Assembly (NCBI RefSeq): GCF_010731295.1
Contig: NZ_AP022579.1
Span: forward strand, 2,852,001 to 2,916,000
Reading direction: 5' to 3'
Source: Mycolicibacterium boenickei
Lineage (GTDB): Bacteria > Actinomycetota > Actinomycetes > Mycobacteriales > Mycobacteriaceae
DNA length: 64,000 nt
The notes under the pieces are model-generated. The model was not told where the DNA came from, did no database searches, and saw only the letters and a program-made list of their open reading frames with translations. Shown in pieces: positions 16,606 to 25,259 of the stretch (position 1 is the first letter of the stretch; the number at the start of each line of letters is the position of its first letter). Both the position numbers and the translations under genes were made by a program.

Positions 16606-16674
16606 CTATTTTCACCTCGAGCGCCCCGTTGAGCTCCACTGGGGTCGCAACACCCACCCTTCAAAGGAGAAGTC

Positions 16675-17823
16675 ATGGCTGAAGCCGTCATCGTCGAGGC
16701 TGTCCGGTCACCTGTCGGGAAGCGCAACGGCGCCCTCTCAGGTGTGCATCCGTCGGAGCTGTCGGCCCAGGTGCTCAACGGCCTCGTGCAGCGCGCCGGG
16801 ATCGACCCCGCCCTCGTCGACGACGTCATCTGGGGCTGCGTCATGCAGGCCGGTGAGCAGGCGCTCGACATCGCCCGCACCGCGCTGCTGACCGCGGGGT
16901 GGCCCGAGACCGTTCCCGGTGTCACCGTCGACCGCCAGTGCGGCTCCAGCCAGCAGTCCCTGCACTTCGCCGTCGCCGGCGTGATCGCCGGGCACTACGA
17001 CGTCGTCGTCGCCGGTGGTGTCGAGTCGATGTCGCGTACCCCGATGGGATCCTCGCTGGCCAGCGGCGGGCACCCGTACCCGGAGGCCTTCCGGGAGCGC
17101 TACGACAACAAGACCCCCAACCAGGGCGTCGGCGCCGAGATGATCGCCGAGCAGTGGGGCCTGTCGCGCACCCAGCTCGACGAGTTCTCCCTGCGTTCGC
17201 ACGAGAAGGCCGCTGCCGCACAGGATGCCGGTGCCTTCAAGGATCAGATCGTCGGGATCAAGGACCAGGACGGAAACGTCGTCCTGGAAGACGGCGGCAT
17301 CCGCCGCGGCGGCACCGTCGAGTCCATGGCCGCCATCAAGCCGGCCTTCAAGGAGGACGGCGTGATCCACGCCGGCAACTCCAGCCAGATCTCCGACGGC
17401 TCGGCCGCGCTGCTGGTGATGTCCGCGGAGAAGGCAAAAGACCTGGGGCTCAAGCCACTTGCCAAGGTGCACACCGCCGTGCTCGCCGGCGCCGACCCGG
17501 TCATCATGCTGACCGCACCGATCCCGGCCACCCAGAAGGCGCTGGCCAAGTCCGGCCTGAGTGTCGACCAGATCGGCGCGTTCGAGGTCAACGAGGCGTT
17601 CGCCCCGGTTCCGATGGCCTGGCTCAAGGACATCGGCGCCGACGAGGAGCGGCTGAACCCCAACGGCGGTGCCATCGCCCTGGGTCACCCGCTCGGCGGC
17701 TCGGGCGCCCGTATTCTGACCACCCTGCTGTACCACATGCGGGACAACAACATTCAGTACGGCCTGCAGACCATGTGTGAAGGTGGCGGCCAGGCCAACG
17801 CGACCATCCTGGAGCTCCTGTGA
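16675..17823 (+). CDS. Acetyl-CoA acetyltransferase / 3-ketoacyl-CoA thiolase
   Basis: The 382-residue thiolase has the acyl-accepting Cys89 in DRQCGSSQQ, the NEAFAP motif, the histidine in ALGHPLGGSGAR and the second catalytic cysteine in TMCEGGGQAN. It cleaves 3-ketoacyl-CoA with CoA to give acetyl-CoA (or propionyl-CoA) plus a shortened acyl-CoA. AAAGGAGAAG lies 2 bases before the ATG, a strong ribosome binding site. It opens a three-gene operon with an enoyl-CoA hydratase (4-base overlap) and an acyl-CoA dehydrogenase (3-base gap), a near-complete beta-oxidation set. Chain-length or steroid preference cannot be read from sequence. Confidence 0.93.
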   Translation: MAEAVIVEAVRSPVGKRNGALSGVHPSELSAQVLNGLVQRAGIDPALVDDVIWGCVMQAGEQALDIARTALLTAGWPETVPGVTVDRQCGSSQQSLHFAVAGVIAGHYDVVVAGGVESMSRTPMGSSLASGGHPYPEAFRERYDNKTPNQGVGAEMIAEQWGLSRTQLDEFSLRSHEKAAAAQDAGAFKDQIVGIKDQDGNVVLEDGGIRRGGTVESMAAIKPAFKEDGVIHAGNSSQISDGSAALLVMSAEKAKDLGLKPLAKVHTAVLAGADPVIMLTAPIPATQKALAKSGLSVDQIGAFEVNEAFAPVPMAWLKDIGADEERLNPNGGAIALGHPLGGSGARILTTLLYHMRDNNIQYGLQTMCEGGGQANATILELL

Positions 17824-18620
17824 CCGACACCGATACCCAGCCCGGCGCGCTTGTTGAAAAGCGCGGCAACGTACTGCTCATCACGATCAACCGGCCCGAG
17901 GCGCGCAACGCGATCAACGGCTCGGTGAGCACCGCCGTCGGCGATGCGCTGGAGCAGGCCCAGAACGATCCGGAGATCCGGGTCGTCGTGATCACCGGAT
18001 CGGGCGACAAGTCGTTCTGCGCCGGCGCCGACCTGAAGGCGATCTCCCGGGGCGAGAACCTCTTTCACCCCGAGCATCCCGAATACGGATTCGCCGGCTA
18101 CGTCAGCCATTTCATCGACAAGCCGACGATCGCCGCGGTCAACGGCACCGCGCTGGGCGGCGGCACCGAGCTGGCCCTGGCCAGTGACCTCATCGTCGCC
18201 GAGGAGAGCGCCAAATTCGGTCTGCCCGAGGTGAAGCGGGGCCTGATCGCCGGCGCCGGTGGCGTGTTCCGCATCGCCGAGCAGCTGCCCCGCAAGGTGG
18301 CCAACGAGCTGCTGTTCACCGGCGAGCCGATGTCGTCGGCCGACGCGCTGCGCTGGGGCCTGATCAACCAGGTGGTGCCCGACGGCACCGTCGTCGACGC
18401 CGCGCTCAAACTGGCCGAGCGGATCACCGGCAACGCGCCGTTGGCCGTGCAGGCCAGTAAGCGGGTCGCCTACGGCGCCGACGAGGGCGTCATCACCGGT
18501 GACAAGGACGGCTGGAAGCGCACCAACCGCGAGTTCAGCACCCTGCTGCGGACCGAGGACGCCAAGGAAGGTCCGCTCGCCTTCGCCCAGAAGCGCGAAC
18601 CGGTCTGGAAGGCAAGGTAA
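17820..18620 (+). CDS. Enoyl-CoA hydratase (crotonase family)
   Basis: The 266-residue crotonase has the oxyanion-hole segments CAGADLKAI and NGTALGGGTE, and both catalytic glutamates of true hydratases: one in GGGTELALASD and one in FGLPEVKRG. It adds water to trans-2-enoyl-CoA. GTG overlaps the thiolase stop (GTGA), so translation is coupled. The next gene, an acyl-CoA dehydrogenase, starts 3 bases after its stop. Together with the thiolase it forms a beta-oxidation module under the divergent GntR regulator. The hydroxyacyl-CoA dehydrogenase step is not in the operon. Confidence 0.92.
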   Translation: MTDTDTQPGALVEKRGNVLLITINRPEARNAINGSVSTAVGDALEQAQNDPEIRVVVITGSGDKSFCAGADLKAISRGENLFHPEHPEYGFAGYVSHFIDKPTIAAVNGTALGGGTELALASDLIVAEESAKFGLPEVKRGLIAGAGGVFRIAEQLPRKVANELLFTGEPMSSADALRWGLINQVVPDGTVVDAALKLAERITGNAPLAVQASKRVAYGADEGVITGDKDGWKRTNREFSTLLRTEDAKEGPLAFAQKREPVWKAR

Positions 18621-18623
18621 GCC

Positions 18624-19766
18624 ATGAAACGACAGATCTACGGCCCGGAGCACGAGGCGTTCCGCGAGACGGTCAAGGAGTACATCGAGCGCGAGCTCGT
18701 GCCCAACGCCGAGAAGTGGGAGACCGAGCGGATCGTCGACCGGTCGGCGTACACGGCCGCGGGCAAGTACGGCCTCATCGGTTTCAACATGCCCGAGGAA
18801 TACGGTGGCGGCGGCTCGGATGACTTCCGGTTCAACGCCATCATCGACGAGGAACTCGCCAAGGCCGGCGTACACGGCCCGGCGCTGAGCCTGCACAACG
18901 ACGTCGTCGGCCCGTACTTCAAGGAGCTGGCCAACGACGAGCAGAAGCAGCGCTGGATGCCCGGCATCGCCAGCGGCGAGCTGATCATCGCCATCGCGAT
19001 GACCGAGCCGGGCGCGGGCAGCGACCTGGCAGGCATCCGCACCTCGGCGGTGCGCGACGGTGACGACTGGATCATCAACGGCTCCAAGACCTTCATCTCG
19101 TCCGGCATCAACTGCGACCTGTGTGTCGTGGTGGCCCGCACCGACCCCGAGGCCGGGCACAAGGGCTTCACGCTGTTCGTGGTGGAGCGGGGCATGGAGG
19201 GCTTCACCCGCGGCCGCAAGCTCGACAAGATGGGTCTGCACAGCCAGGACACCTCGGAGCTGCACTTCGAGAACGTGCGCGTGCCCAACGCCAACCTGCT
19301 CGGCAAGGAAGGTCGCGGTTTCTACCACCTGATGACCAACCTGCCCTCGGAGCGGCTCGGGATCGCCATCTCGGCGATCTACGGTGCCCGTGGGGTCTTC
19401 CAGGAGACGCTGCAATACGCCAAGGACCGCAAGGCCTTTGGCCAGCCGATCGGCAGCTTCCAGCACAACCGGTTCCTGCTCGCCGAGATGGAGACCGAGC
19501 TGGAGGTCACCGAGAACTACATCGACCGTTGCCTGCAGGGCGTCGTCGACGGTGAACTGACGGCGGTCGAGGCGGCCAAGGCCAAGTGGTGGGCCACCGA
19601 AGTCGCCAAGAAGGTCGTCGACAACTGCGTGCAGCTGCACGGTGGCTACGGCTACATGATGGAGTACCGCGTCGCCCGCGCCTACGTGGACGGGCGCATC
19701 CAGACGATCTTCGGTGGCACCACCGAGATCATGAAGGAGATCATCGGTCGCGAGCTCGGCGTCTAG
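18624..19766 (+). CDS. Acyl-CoA dehydrogenase
   Basis: The 380-residue flavoenzyme has the FAD/substrate motif AMTEPGAGSDLAG (about residue 126) and the C-terminal HGGYGYMMEYRVARAYVD and FGGTTEIMKEIIGR blocks. Position 368-type glutamate (usually YEGT) is glycine (FGGT), but Glu261 in FQETLQYAKDRKAFG stands where isovaleryl- and long-chain acyl-CoA dehydrogenases keep their catalytic base, so it is probably active and of that subgroup. It makes the 2,3-double bond that the upstream hydratase uses. An intrinsic terminator-like hairpin follows the stop directly. Confidence 0.92.
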   Translation: MKRQIYGPEHEAFRETVKEYIERELVPNAEKWETERIVDRSAYTAAGKYGLIGFNMPEEYGGGGSDDFRFNAIIDEELAKAGVHGPALSLHNDVVGPYFKELANDEQKQRWMPGIASGELIIAIAMTEPGAGSDLAGIRTSAVRDGDDWIINGSKTFISSGINCDLCVVVARTDPEAGHKGFTLFVVERGMEGFTRGRKLDKMGLHSQDTSELHFENVRVPNANLLGKEGRGFYHLMTNLPSERLGIAISAIYGARGVFQETLQYAKDRKAFGQPIGSFQHNRFLLAEMETELEVTENYIDRCLQGVVDGELTAVEAAKAKWWATEVAKKVVDNCVQLHGGYGYMMEYRVARAYVDGRIQTIFGGTTEIMKEIIGRELGV

Positions 19767-19842
19767 TTCTCTCGGCGAACAGACACTAAACCCCCCAAAT
19801 CAGCGGAGATTTGGGGGGTTTGGCGTCTGCTCGCGCTGAGAA
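19767..19842. terminator. Long bidirectional hairpin terminator, family B repeat
   Basis: The core stem AAACCCCCCAAATC / GATTTGGGGGGTTT (19788-19821) is perfect over 14 bp with a 6-base loop. It extends with two mismatches through GCGAACAGACAC / GCGTCTGCTCGC and ends in TTCTC / GAGAA. It fills the gap between the convergent acyl-CoA dehydrogenase and fasciclin genes. The outer arm resembles the one at 61,951-62,008. Confidence 0.85.
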
Positions 19843-19847
19843 AGAAA

Positions 19848-20537
19848 TCAGCCGATCGGGGCGTCGGCGGCCGGGGTCGCCTTGGTGGTGCTGGTGCCCG
19901 TGATCGTCGGCACCAGGGCCTCCGGCGGGGAGTTGGGATCCAGCACGGTGTCGATCAGGTAGATCCGGGCGTTCTGCGCCTGGATGGGGCCGCAGACCAG
20001 CTTGGCGGTGTCGTTGACCTTGATGTCGCCGCCCTTGCCGGTCACCTTGACCTCGGCGCCCTGCTGGGTGGGCCGCTGGCCCTTGACGTCATCGGGGCCG
20101 AGCAGGCCGAGGAACGCATGGTAGTAGTCGAAGCTGGTCAGCGCGGCCGGATCGGCCTTGAGCGCATCGAGCTTGCCCGGCTCCATCGCGGCGAACGCGT
20201 CATTGGTCGGCGCGAAGATCACGTACGGGCCGTTGTCGAGCACCGGCACGATGTTGACGCCCGGGTTCAGCCCGCCCGACAGCGCGGAGTTGAAGGTGCT
20301 GATGTCGGGGATGCTGGCGAGAACCTTGCCTGCCGGCAGATCCGCGAAGGCCTTCCAATCCGGCAGGGCCTTCTTGAAGTTGTCGCAGCCCGAGCCCTGC
20401 GGGTCGGGGATCTCCACCACCGGGGCGGCGGTCGTCGTCGGTGCCGGGTCGGCGTAGGCGGTGACAGCCAACGGCAGCGACGCCGTGATCGCGGCAACGG
20501 CCGCAGCAACGCCCAGTGTCTTGGTGCGAGTCTTCAT
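19848..20537 (-). CDS. Secreted fasciclin-domain protein, MPT70-like
   Basis: The 229-residue protein has a signal peptide (about residues 1-28, cleaved near AYADPAP) and a single FAS1 domain with the H1 motif YVIFAPTNDAFAAM and a late NARIYLIDTVLDP block. Two cysteines (GSGCDNF and KLVCGP) could form the single disulfide known in MPT70. There is no lipobox, so it is MPT70-like (secreted) rather than MPT83-like (lipoprotein). GGGAGGA lies upstream of the chosen ATG. The C-terminal tail is Thr/Pro/Ala-rich. The expected role is adhesion at the cell surface. No sigK or rskA gene is nearby. Confidence 0.9.
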   Translation of the reverse strand: MKTRTKTLGVAAAVAAITASLPLAVTAYADPAPTTTAAPVVEIPDPQGSGCDNFKKALPDWKAFADLPAGKVLASIPDISTFNSALSGGLNPGVNIVPVLDNGPYVIFAPTNDAFAAMEPGKLDALKADPAALTSFDYYHAFLGLLGPDDVKGQRPTQQGAEVKVTGKGGDIKVNDTAKLVCGPIQAQNARIYLIDTVLDPNSPPEALVPTITGTSTTKATPAADAPIG

Positions 20538-20694
20538 TTGGTGGGTTTTCCTCCCGCTCATGCCTAGCCTGGTATTCGTCGGCTGTCGGTGACGCGTTAC
20601 GCGGTTATCCGCGCGACTATGGCGAGCGACCGCGAGCATGACAGCCTCAGCGTTCCCCGCGGCGCCGCATCGGATGGTAAGGGTAACGAAGCGG

Positions 20695-22035
20695 TTACGG
20701 CAAAGCCGAAGTGTCTACTCGCACCGGCTCGGCGGTTGTGACCTGGGCTTTTCGGATACTGAGGCAGAGCGCGGCGGCGACGAAGCACAGCCCTGCGGCA
20801 ACTTGGAAAGCCAGGTCGTAATTGCCGTTCAGATCGCGTAGCCACCCCGCGCCGGCAGCGGCGATGGCCGCGCCGACCTGGTGGGAGGCGAACACCCAGC
20901 CGAACACCACTGGCGAACGATCTCCGAAGTAGTCCCGGCACAGCACGATGGTCGGCGGCACGGTGGCCACCCAGTCCAGGCCGTAGAAGATGACGAAGAC
21001 CCAGGTGCTCGGTTCGGCGTGCGGAGACAGCAGTGACGGCAACAGCATCAGGGACAGACCGCGGCCCGCGTAGTAGACGAGCAGCAGCAGCCGCGGGTCC
21101 ACCCGGTCGGTGAGCCAGCCGGAGAACACCGTGCCCGCGACGTCGAGGATGCCGATGGTGGCGAGCAGACCGGCGGCGACCGTCGTCGGCATGCCGTGGT
21201 CGTTGGCGGCCGGGATGAAGTGCGTGCCGATCAGCCCGTTGGTGGTCATCCCGCAGATCGCGAAGCTCCCGGCGAGCAGCCAGAACACGCGGGTCCTGGC
21301 GCCGATGCGAAGACCGTCGAACGCGGTCTTGAAGCCGCCGGCGGGAACCGGGGCGGGCGGGGCGAGTTCTGTCGCCCCGTACGGAGCCAGACCGAGGTCG
21401 GCGGGGCGGTTGCGCATGAACACCGCGACGAGCGGGACGACGGCCAGCGAGGCGGCGGCGACGATCAAAGATGCCCAGCGCCAACCGTGTTGTGTCGTGA
21501 CGGCCGCCACGACAGGTAGGAACAGCAGTTGGCCGGTGGCGCTGGCGGCGGTGAGCACACCGGTGACCAGTCCGCGACGCTGCTCGAACCAGCGGGTGGC
21601 GACGGTTGCCACGAAGCCCATCGAGATCGAGCCGGTGCCGATCCCGACCAGCACGCCCCACAGCAGGACCAGCTGCCAGCTGGCCGTCATCGCGACGCTG
21701 CAGGCCGAACCGGTGGCGATCAGCAGCAGCGACACGGTCAGCACCGGCCGGACGCCGAAGCGGTCCATGAGTGCCGCGGCGAACGGCGCGGTGAGCCCGT
21801 ACAACATCATGTTGACCGACATCGCCAGCCCGACCGTGCCGTGCGACCAGCCGAACTCGTGGTGTAGCGGATTCATCATCACGCCCGGAATGGACCGGAA
21901 TCCGGCCGCGCCGAGGATCGCCACGAAGCTGACGGCGGCGACCACCCAAGCCCAGTGGATACGGGTACGCGTCTGCCCCGGCAACGAAGTCACCCGACCA
22001 CTGTTGCCGAGGACGCCCGGCGCTACCAGTGGCAT
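20695..22035 (-). CDS. Major facilitator superfamily transporter
   Basis: The 446-residue protein has 12 hydrophobic segments, the MFS loop 2-3 signature MDRFGVRPVL and a matching loop 8-9 LTDRVDPRLL. It resembles the oxalate/formate or monocarboxylate-type MFS group (motif GFRSIPGVMMNPLHHEFGWSHGTVGLAMSVNM). The substrate is unknown. The ATG was preferred to a TTG 12 bases upstream. It is divergent from a GlxA-type regulator across 39 bases, which suggests that regulator controls it. Transport direction cannot be told from sequence. Confidence 0.85.
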   Translation of the reverse strand: MPLVAPGVLGNSGRVTSLPGQTRTRIHWAWVVAAVSFVAILGAAGFRSIPGVMMNPLHHEFGWSHGTVGLAMSVNMMLYGLTAPFAAALMDRFGVRPVLTVSLLLIATGSACSVAMTASWQLVLLWGVLVGIGTGSISMGFVATVATRWFEQRRGLVTGVLTAASATGQLLFLPVVAAVTTQHGWRWASLIVAAASLAVVPLVAVFMRNRPADLGLAPYGATELAPPAPVPAGGFKTAFDGLRIGARTRVFWLLAGSFAICGMTTNGLIGTHFIPAANDHGMPTTVAAGLLATIGILDVAGTVFSGWLTDRVDPRLLLLVYYAGRGLSLMLLPSLLSPHAEPSTWVFVIFYGLDWVATVPPTIVLCRDYFGDRSPVVFGWVFASHQVGAAIAAAGAGWLRDLNGNYDLAFQVAAGLCFVAAALCLSIRKAQVTTAEPVRVDTSALP

Positions 22036-22074
22036 AAACGACAGCAATCATCAAAAACGTGCCACACTGGCGGC

Positions 22075-23031
22075 GTGCACCGTGTTGCCGTCCTGCTGCT
22101 GGCCCCGGTGGTCGGCTTCGACGCGACCATCGCGCCGCTGTTCTTCTCCAACGCCACCGACAGCGAGGGCCGTCCGCTCTACGAGGTGGTGACGTGCGGG
22201 CTCACCACGGACCCGGTGCCGTCGACCACGGGCTTCGCGATGGTGCCCACCGCGGGGGCCGAGGCGCTGGACTCGGCCGACACCGTGGTGATCCCGGGCA
22301 CCCGGTATGCGCCGGCCCGGGCCGACGGTGTGCTGGGCGCCGATGTGACGGCGGCGCTGTCGCGCATCCGTCCCGGCACCCGGCTGGTGTCGATCTGCAC
22401 CGGGGCCTTCGTGCTGGCCGCGGCGGGCCTGCTGGACGGACGGCCGGCCACCACGCATTGGCGCTTCGCCGCCGATATGCGCCGGCTGCACCCCGAGGTT
22501 CAGCTCGACGAGGACATCCTGTTCGTCGACGACGGCGACGTGCTGACCTCGGCGGGCCTGGCTGCCGGAATCGACTTGTGCCTGCACATCATTCGCTCCG
22601 ACCACGGTGCCCAGGTGGCCAACACGGTGGCCCGCTACTGCGTGGTGCCACCGTGGCGCGAGGGCGGGCAGGCGCAATTCATCGACCACGGGTTCACCGT
22701 CACCGACCATGCCTCGACCGCAGGCACCCGCGACTGGGCGCTGCAGCACCTCGATGAGGAACTCACCGTGACCCGGCTGGCTGCCCAGGCCCACATGAGC
22801 GCTCGTACCTTCAACCGGCGTTTCCGTGAGGAGACCGGACAGGCCCCGGGTGCCTGGATCCGCAGCCGTCGGCTGGACCTGGCCCGCGAACTGCTGGAAT
22901 CCGGAGACCTGTCCGTCGACGAGGTGGCCAGGCGTTCGGGTCTGGGCACAGCGGGCAATCTGCGTCACCATCTGCGCCGCGGCGTCGGGATGTCGCCGTC
23001 CAGCTACCGCAAGGTGTACCAGGGCGCGTGA
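22075..23031 (+). CDS. GlxA-type AraC-family transcriptional regulator
   Basis: The 318-residue protein pairs an N-terminal DJ-1/PfpI glutaminase-like domain (residues about 1-185, with the elbow SICTGAFVLAAAGLLDG) with a C-terminal AraC double helix-turn-helix (about residues 220-315, AQAHMSARTFNRRFREETG). Such regulators usually activate nearby catabolic or transport genes in response to a small molecule. It begins with GTG, and CACACT ends 6 bases before it. It is divergent from the MFS gene, its probable target. A short dyad GCCAcacTGGC lies in the 39-base gap. Confidence 0.88.
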   Translation: MHRVAVLLLAPVVGFDATIAPLFFSNATDSEGRPLYEVVTCGLTTDPVPSTTGFAMVPTAGAEALDSADTVVIPGTRYAPARADGVLGADVTAALSRIRPGTRLVSICTGAFVLAAAGLLDGRPATTHWRFAADMRRLHPEVQLDEDILFVDDGDVLTSAGLAAGIDLCLHIIRSDHGAQVANTVARYCVVPPWREGGQAQFIDHGFTVTDHASTAGTRDWALQHLDEELTVTRLAAQAHMSARTFNRRFREETGQAPGAWIRSRRLDLARELLESGDLSVDEVARRSGLGTAGNLRHHLRRGVGMSPSSYRKVYQGA

Positions 23032-23062
23032 CGCGGCCGGTCGGCTGTCTACGATGACCGGC

Positions 23063-23584
23063 ATGCCAGAGCCGCTGATCGTGTCCGTCGCCGGTCATAC
23101 CCCGCAGATCGACCCGGATGCCTGGGTTGCCCCCAATGCCAGTGTGATCGGCCAGGTTTCGCTGGCCGCCGGTGCCAGCGTCTGGTACGGCGCCACGTTG
23201 CGCGCCGAGGTCGAGCCAATCGAGGTCGGCGAGGGCAGCAACATCCAGGACGGGGTGACCGTCCACGTCGACCCGGGTTTCCCGTGCCGCATCGCCACCG
23301 GCGTGACGGTGGGGCACAACGTGGTGCTGCACGGCTGCACCGTCGAGCAGGACAGTCTGGTCGGGATGGGTGCCGTGGTGCTCAACGGTGCGGTGATCGG
23401 CGCCGGCTCGCTGGTGGCCGCCGGTGCGGTGGTGCCGCAGGGCATGGTGGTGCCGCCGCGCTCGCTGGTGGCCGGTGTGCCCGCCAAGGTGCGCCGAGAG
23501 CTCAGCGATGACGAGGTCGGCCACAACCAGCTGAACGCGGCGGCCTATACGCACCTCACCGGGCTGCACCGAGAGGCGGATTGA
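23063..23584 (+). CDS. Gamma-class carbonic anhydrase-like left-handed beta-helix protein
   Basis: The 173-residue protein is built of hexapeptide turns (for example VIGQVSLAAGASVWYGATLRAE) of the left-handed beta-helix fold. Three histidines in VHVDPG, VGHNVVLHG match the zinc ligands of gamma-carbonic anhydrases, although many homologues have other or no measured activity. An upstream ATG lies 9 bases before. I chose this one because TACGAT ends 7 bases ahead of it, as in leaderless mycobacterial mRNAs. The 3' end overlaps the convergent aldo/keto reductase gene by 29 bases. Confidence 0.85.
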   Translation: MPEPLIVSVAGHTPQIDPDAWVAPNASVIGQVSLAAGASVWYGATLRAEVEPIEVGEGSNIQDGVTVHVDPGFPCRIATGVTVGHNVVLHGCTVEQDSLVGMGAVVLNGAVIGAGSLVAAGAVVPQGMVVPPRSLVAGVPAKVRRELSDDEVGHNQLNAAAYTHLTGLHREAD

Positions 23585-24593
23585 GTTTCGCGAACCCGTC
23601 CTGCCGGTAGTACGGGAAATAGGGGTAGGGCGCGTCCCTGGTACTTGCGGCGTCGAGTCGTGCGATCTGATCGGCATCCAGCGCCCACCCGACGGCGCCG
23701 AGGTTGTCTCGTAGCTGCCGCTCGTCACGGGCGCCGATGATGACCGAGGACACCGTCGGCCTGCGCAGCAGCCAGTTGAGCGCGACCTGTGGGACGGTTC
23801 TGCCGGTTTCTGCGGCGATCACGTCGAGTTCGTCGACGACACCGTAGAGAAGGTCGTCGTCGACGGGCGGCCCGGCGTCAGCGGTGGCGTGCAGCCGGCT
23901 GCGGTCCGGCAGCGGCCGGCCCCGACGGAGTTTCCCGGTGAGCCGGCCCCAGCCCAGTGGGCTCCATACGAGCGCACCGATGCCCTCGGCGCTCGCCAAG
24001 GGCATGAGCTCCCATTCGTAATCGCGCCCGATCAACGAGTAGTACACCTGGTGAGCGATATACCTTGGGCGATCGTTCTTTTCGGCGAGGCTCAGGGACT
24101 TCATCAGCTGCCAGCCGGAGAAGTTCGACACCCCGGTGTATCGCACCTTGCCGGCCTCGACGAGCGTGTCGAGGGCCTGCAGCACCTCGTCGATCGGGGT
24201 GAACGCGTCGTACGCGTGCAACTGGAACAGGTCGATGCGGTCGGTCTGCAGACGTGCCAATGCGTTGTCCACGGCCCGCACCAACCGTGCCGGCGAGGTA
24301 CCCCAGTCGTCGGGTGCGGTGGGCAACGCGGCCTTCGTGGAGATCAGCACGTCGTCGCGACGCCCCCGCAGCGCCGCGCCGAGAACCTCTTCCGACGCGC
24401 CGTCGGAGTACACGTCCGCCGTGTCGAACAGGTTGATGCCGGCTTCAAGGCTCAGGTCGACCATCGCCCGCGCCTGGTTGACCCCGGTGTCGCCCCAGGC
24501 GCCGAAGAACTCTCCCGACCCACCGAACGTCGCTGCGCCCAGGCTCAACTCGGAGACCACGAGGTCAGAGTCACCCACTCTGCGATATTCCAT
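23556..24593 (-). CDS. Aldo/keto reductase
   Basis: The 345-residue protein shows the AKR tetrad: Asp and Tyr in FDTADVYSDG, Lys in ISTKAAL and His in FQLHAYD. It also has the NADPH-binding C-terminal tract SSVIIGARDERQLRDNLGA. It reduces aldehydes or ketones, and the substrate is undefined. AGGAG with 5-base spacing selects the ATG rather than the GTG two codons before. It is divergent from a TetR gene with an inverted-repeat candidate operator between them, so control by that repressor is likely. Confidence 0.9.
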   Translation of the reverse strand: MEYRRVGDSDLVVSELSLGAATFGGSGEFFGAWGDTGVNQARAMVDLSLEAGINLFDTADVYSDGASEEVLGAALRGRRDDVLISTKAALPTAPDDWGTSPARLVRAVDNALARLQTDRIDLFQLHAYDAFTPIDEVLQALDTLVEAGKVRYTGVSNFSGWQLMKSLSLAEKNDRPRYIAHQVYYSLIGRDYEWELMPLASAEGIGALVWSPLGWGRLTGKLRRGRPLPDRSRLHATADAGPPVDDDLLYGVVDELDVIAAETGRTVPQVALNWLLRRPTVSSVIIGARDERQLRDNLGAVGWALDADQIARLDAASTRDAPYPYFPYYRQDGFAKLNPPLGAAR

Positions 24594-24610
24594 TTCCACT
24601 CCTTAACGAG

Positions 24611-24650
24611 ATTGTCTTCCCGATAAGGAACGTCGCACTAACGGGACAAT
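24611..24650. promoter_or_regulatory. Candidate operator between aldo/keto reductase and TetR genes
   Basis: Two opposed half-sites, ATTGTCttCCCG and CGGGACAAT, lie about 20 bases apart in the 78-base divergent gap. The match is not perfect and the spacing is wide, so this may be two separate sites. Confidence 0.4.
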
Positions 24651-24671
24651 ATTCCTATTAAAATCGGCCCT

Positions 24672-25259
24672 ATGGCAGCCGAACGCCCCGGCGGGCGCAC
24701 TGCGGCCGTACGCGCTGCGGTGCTGCGCGCGACGGCCGACCTACTCATCGAGGCCGGGCTGGAAGGTCTGGAACTGACCGCGCTGGCGCAGCGGGCCGGC
24801 GTCGGCAAGTCGACGGTGTACCGGCGTTGGGGTTCGGCCCCGGCGTTGGTGGCCGACCTCTTGGCTGACATGGCAGATCAGTCGCTGCCCCGGGCCGACA
24901 CCGGTTCCCTGCGTGGCGATCTGTGGGCCAACGCCAAGCTGGTGCGTCGCACTTTGAACGATGTCCGCCAGGGCCGGTTGTTCAAGGCCGCCATCGCGGC
25001 TGCGACGTGTGACCAAGGCACCGCCGCGGCGCTGCAGGTGTTCTACGACCGGCGGATCGCCGAGTGGGCCGGGTGCGTGACCGACGCGGTGGAACGCGGC
25101 GAGGCACCTGCCGGGACCGATGCCGCTGCGGTCATCCGACAGGTCTCCGCCCCGCTCTACTACCAATTCCTCACCAGTACACGAGCTCTCACGGTCGCCG
25201 ACGCGCGGCGTGCGGTCGACGCCGCGATCGCGGCTGTCATGGCAGGGGTGTTCACCTAG
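24672..25259 (+). CDS. TetR-family transcriptional regulator
   Basis: The 195-residue protein starts with a TetR helix-turn-helix (about residues 15-60, LTALAQRAGVGKSTVYRRWGS) and has the C-terminal domain common in the YxaF/AcrR-like group. TAAAAT ends 7 bases before the ATG, so the mRNA is probably leaderless. It is divergent from the aldo/keto reductase and convergent with an MFS gene, with which it shares the tetranucleotide CTAG containing both stop codons. The aldo/keto reductase is the likeliest target. Ligand unknown. Confidence 0.88.
   Translation: MAAERPGGRTAAVRAAVLRATADLLIEAGLEGLELTALAQRAGVGKSTVYRRWGSAPALVADLLADMADQSLPRADTGSLRGDLWANAKLVRRTLNDVRQGRLFKAAIAAATCDQGTAAALQVFYDRRIAEWAGCVTDAVERGEAPAGTDAAAVIRQVSAPLYYQFLTSTRALTVADARRAVDAAIAAVMAGVFT

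Noticed and set aside
18624..19766. Inactive acyl-CoA dehydrogenase because the usual YEGT glutamate is missing
   Set aside because: Glu261 occupies the catalytic position used by isovaleryl- and long-chain acyl-CoA dehydrogenases, so the enzyme is probably active.
20538..20694. SigK-type promoter for the MPT70-like gene
   Set aside because: A CGAATA sequence is present but no CCATCC element lies at the right distance, and no sigK gene is nearby.
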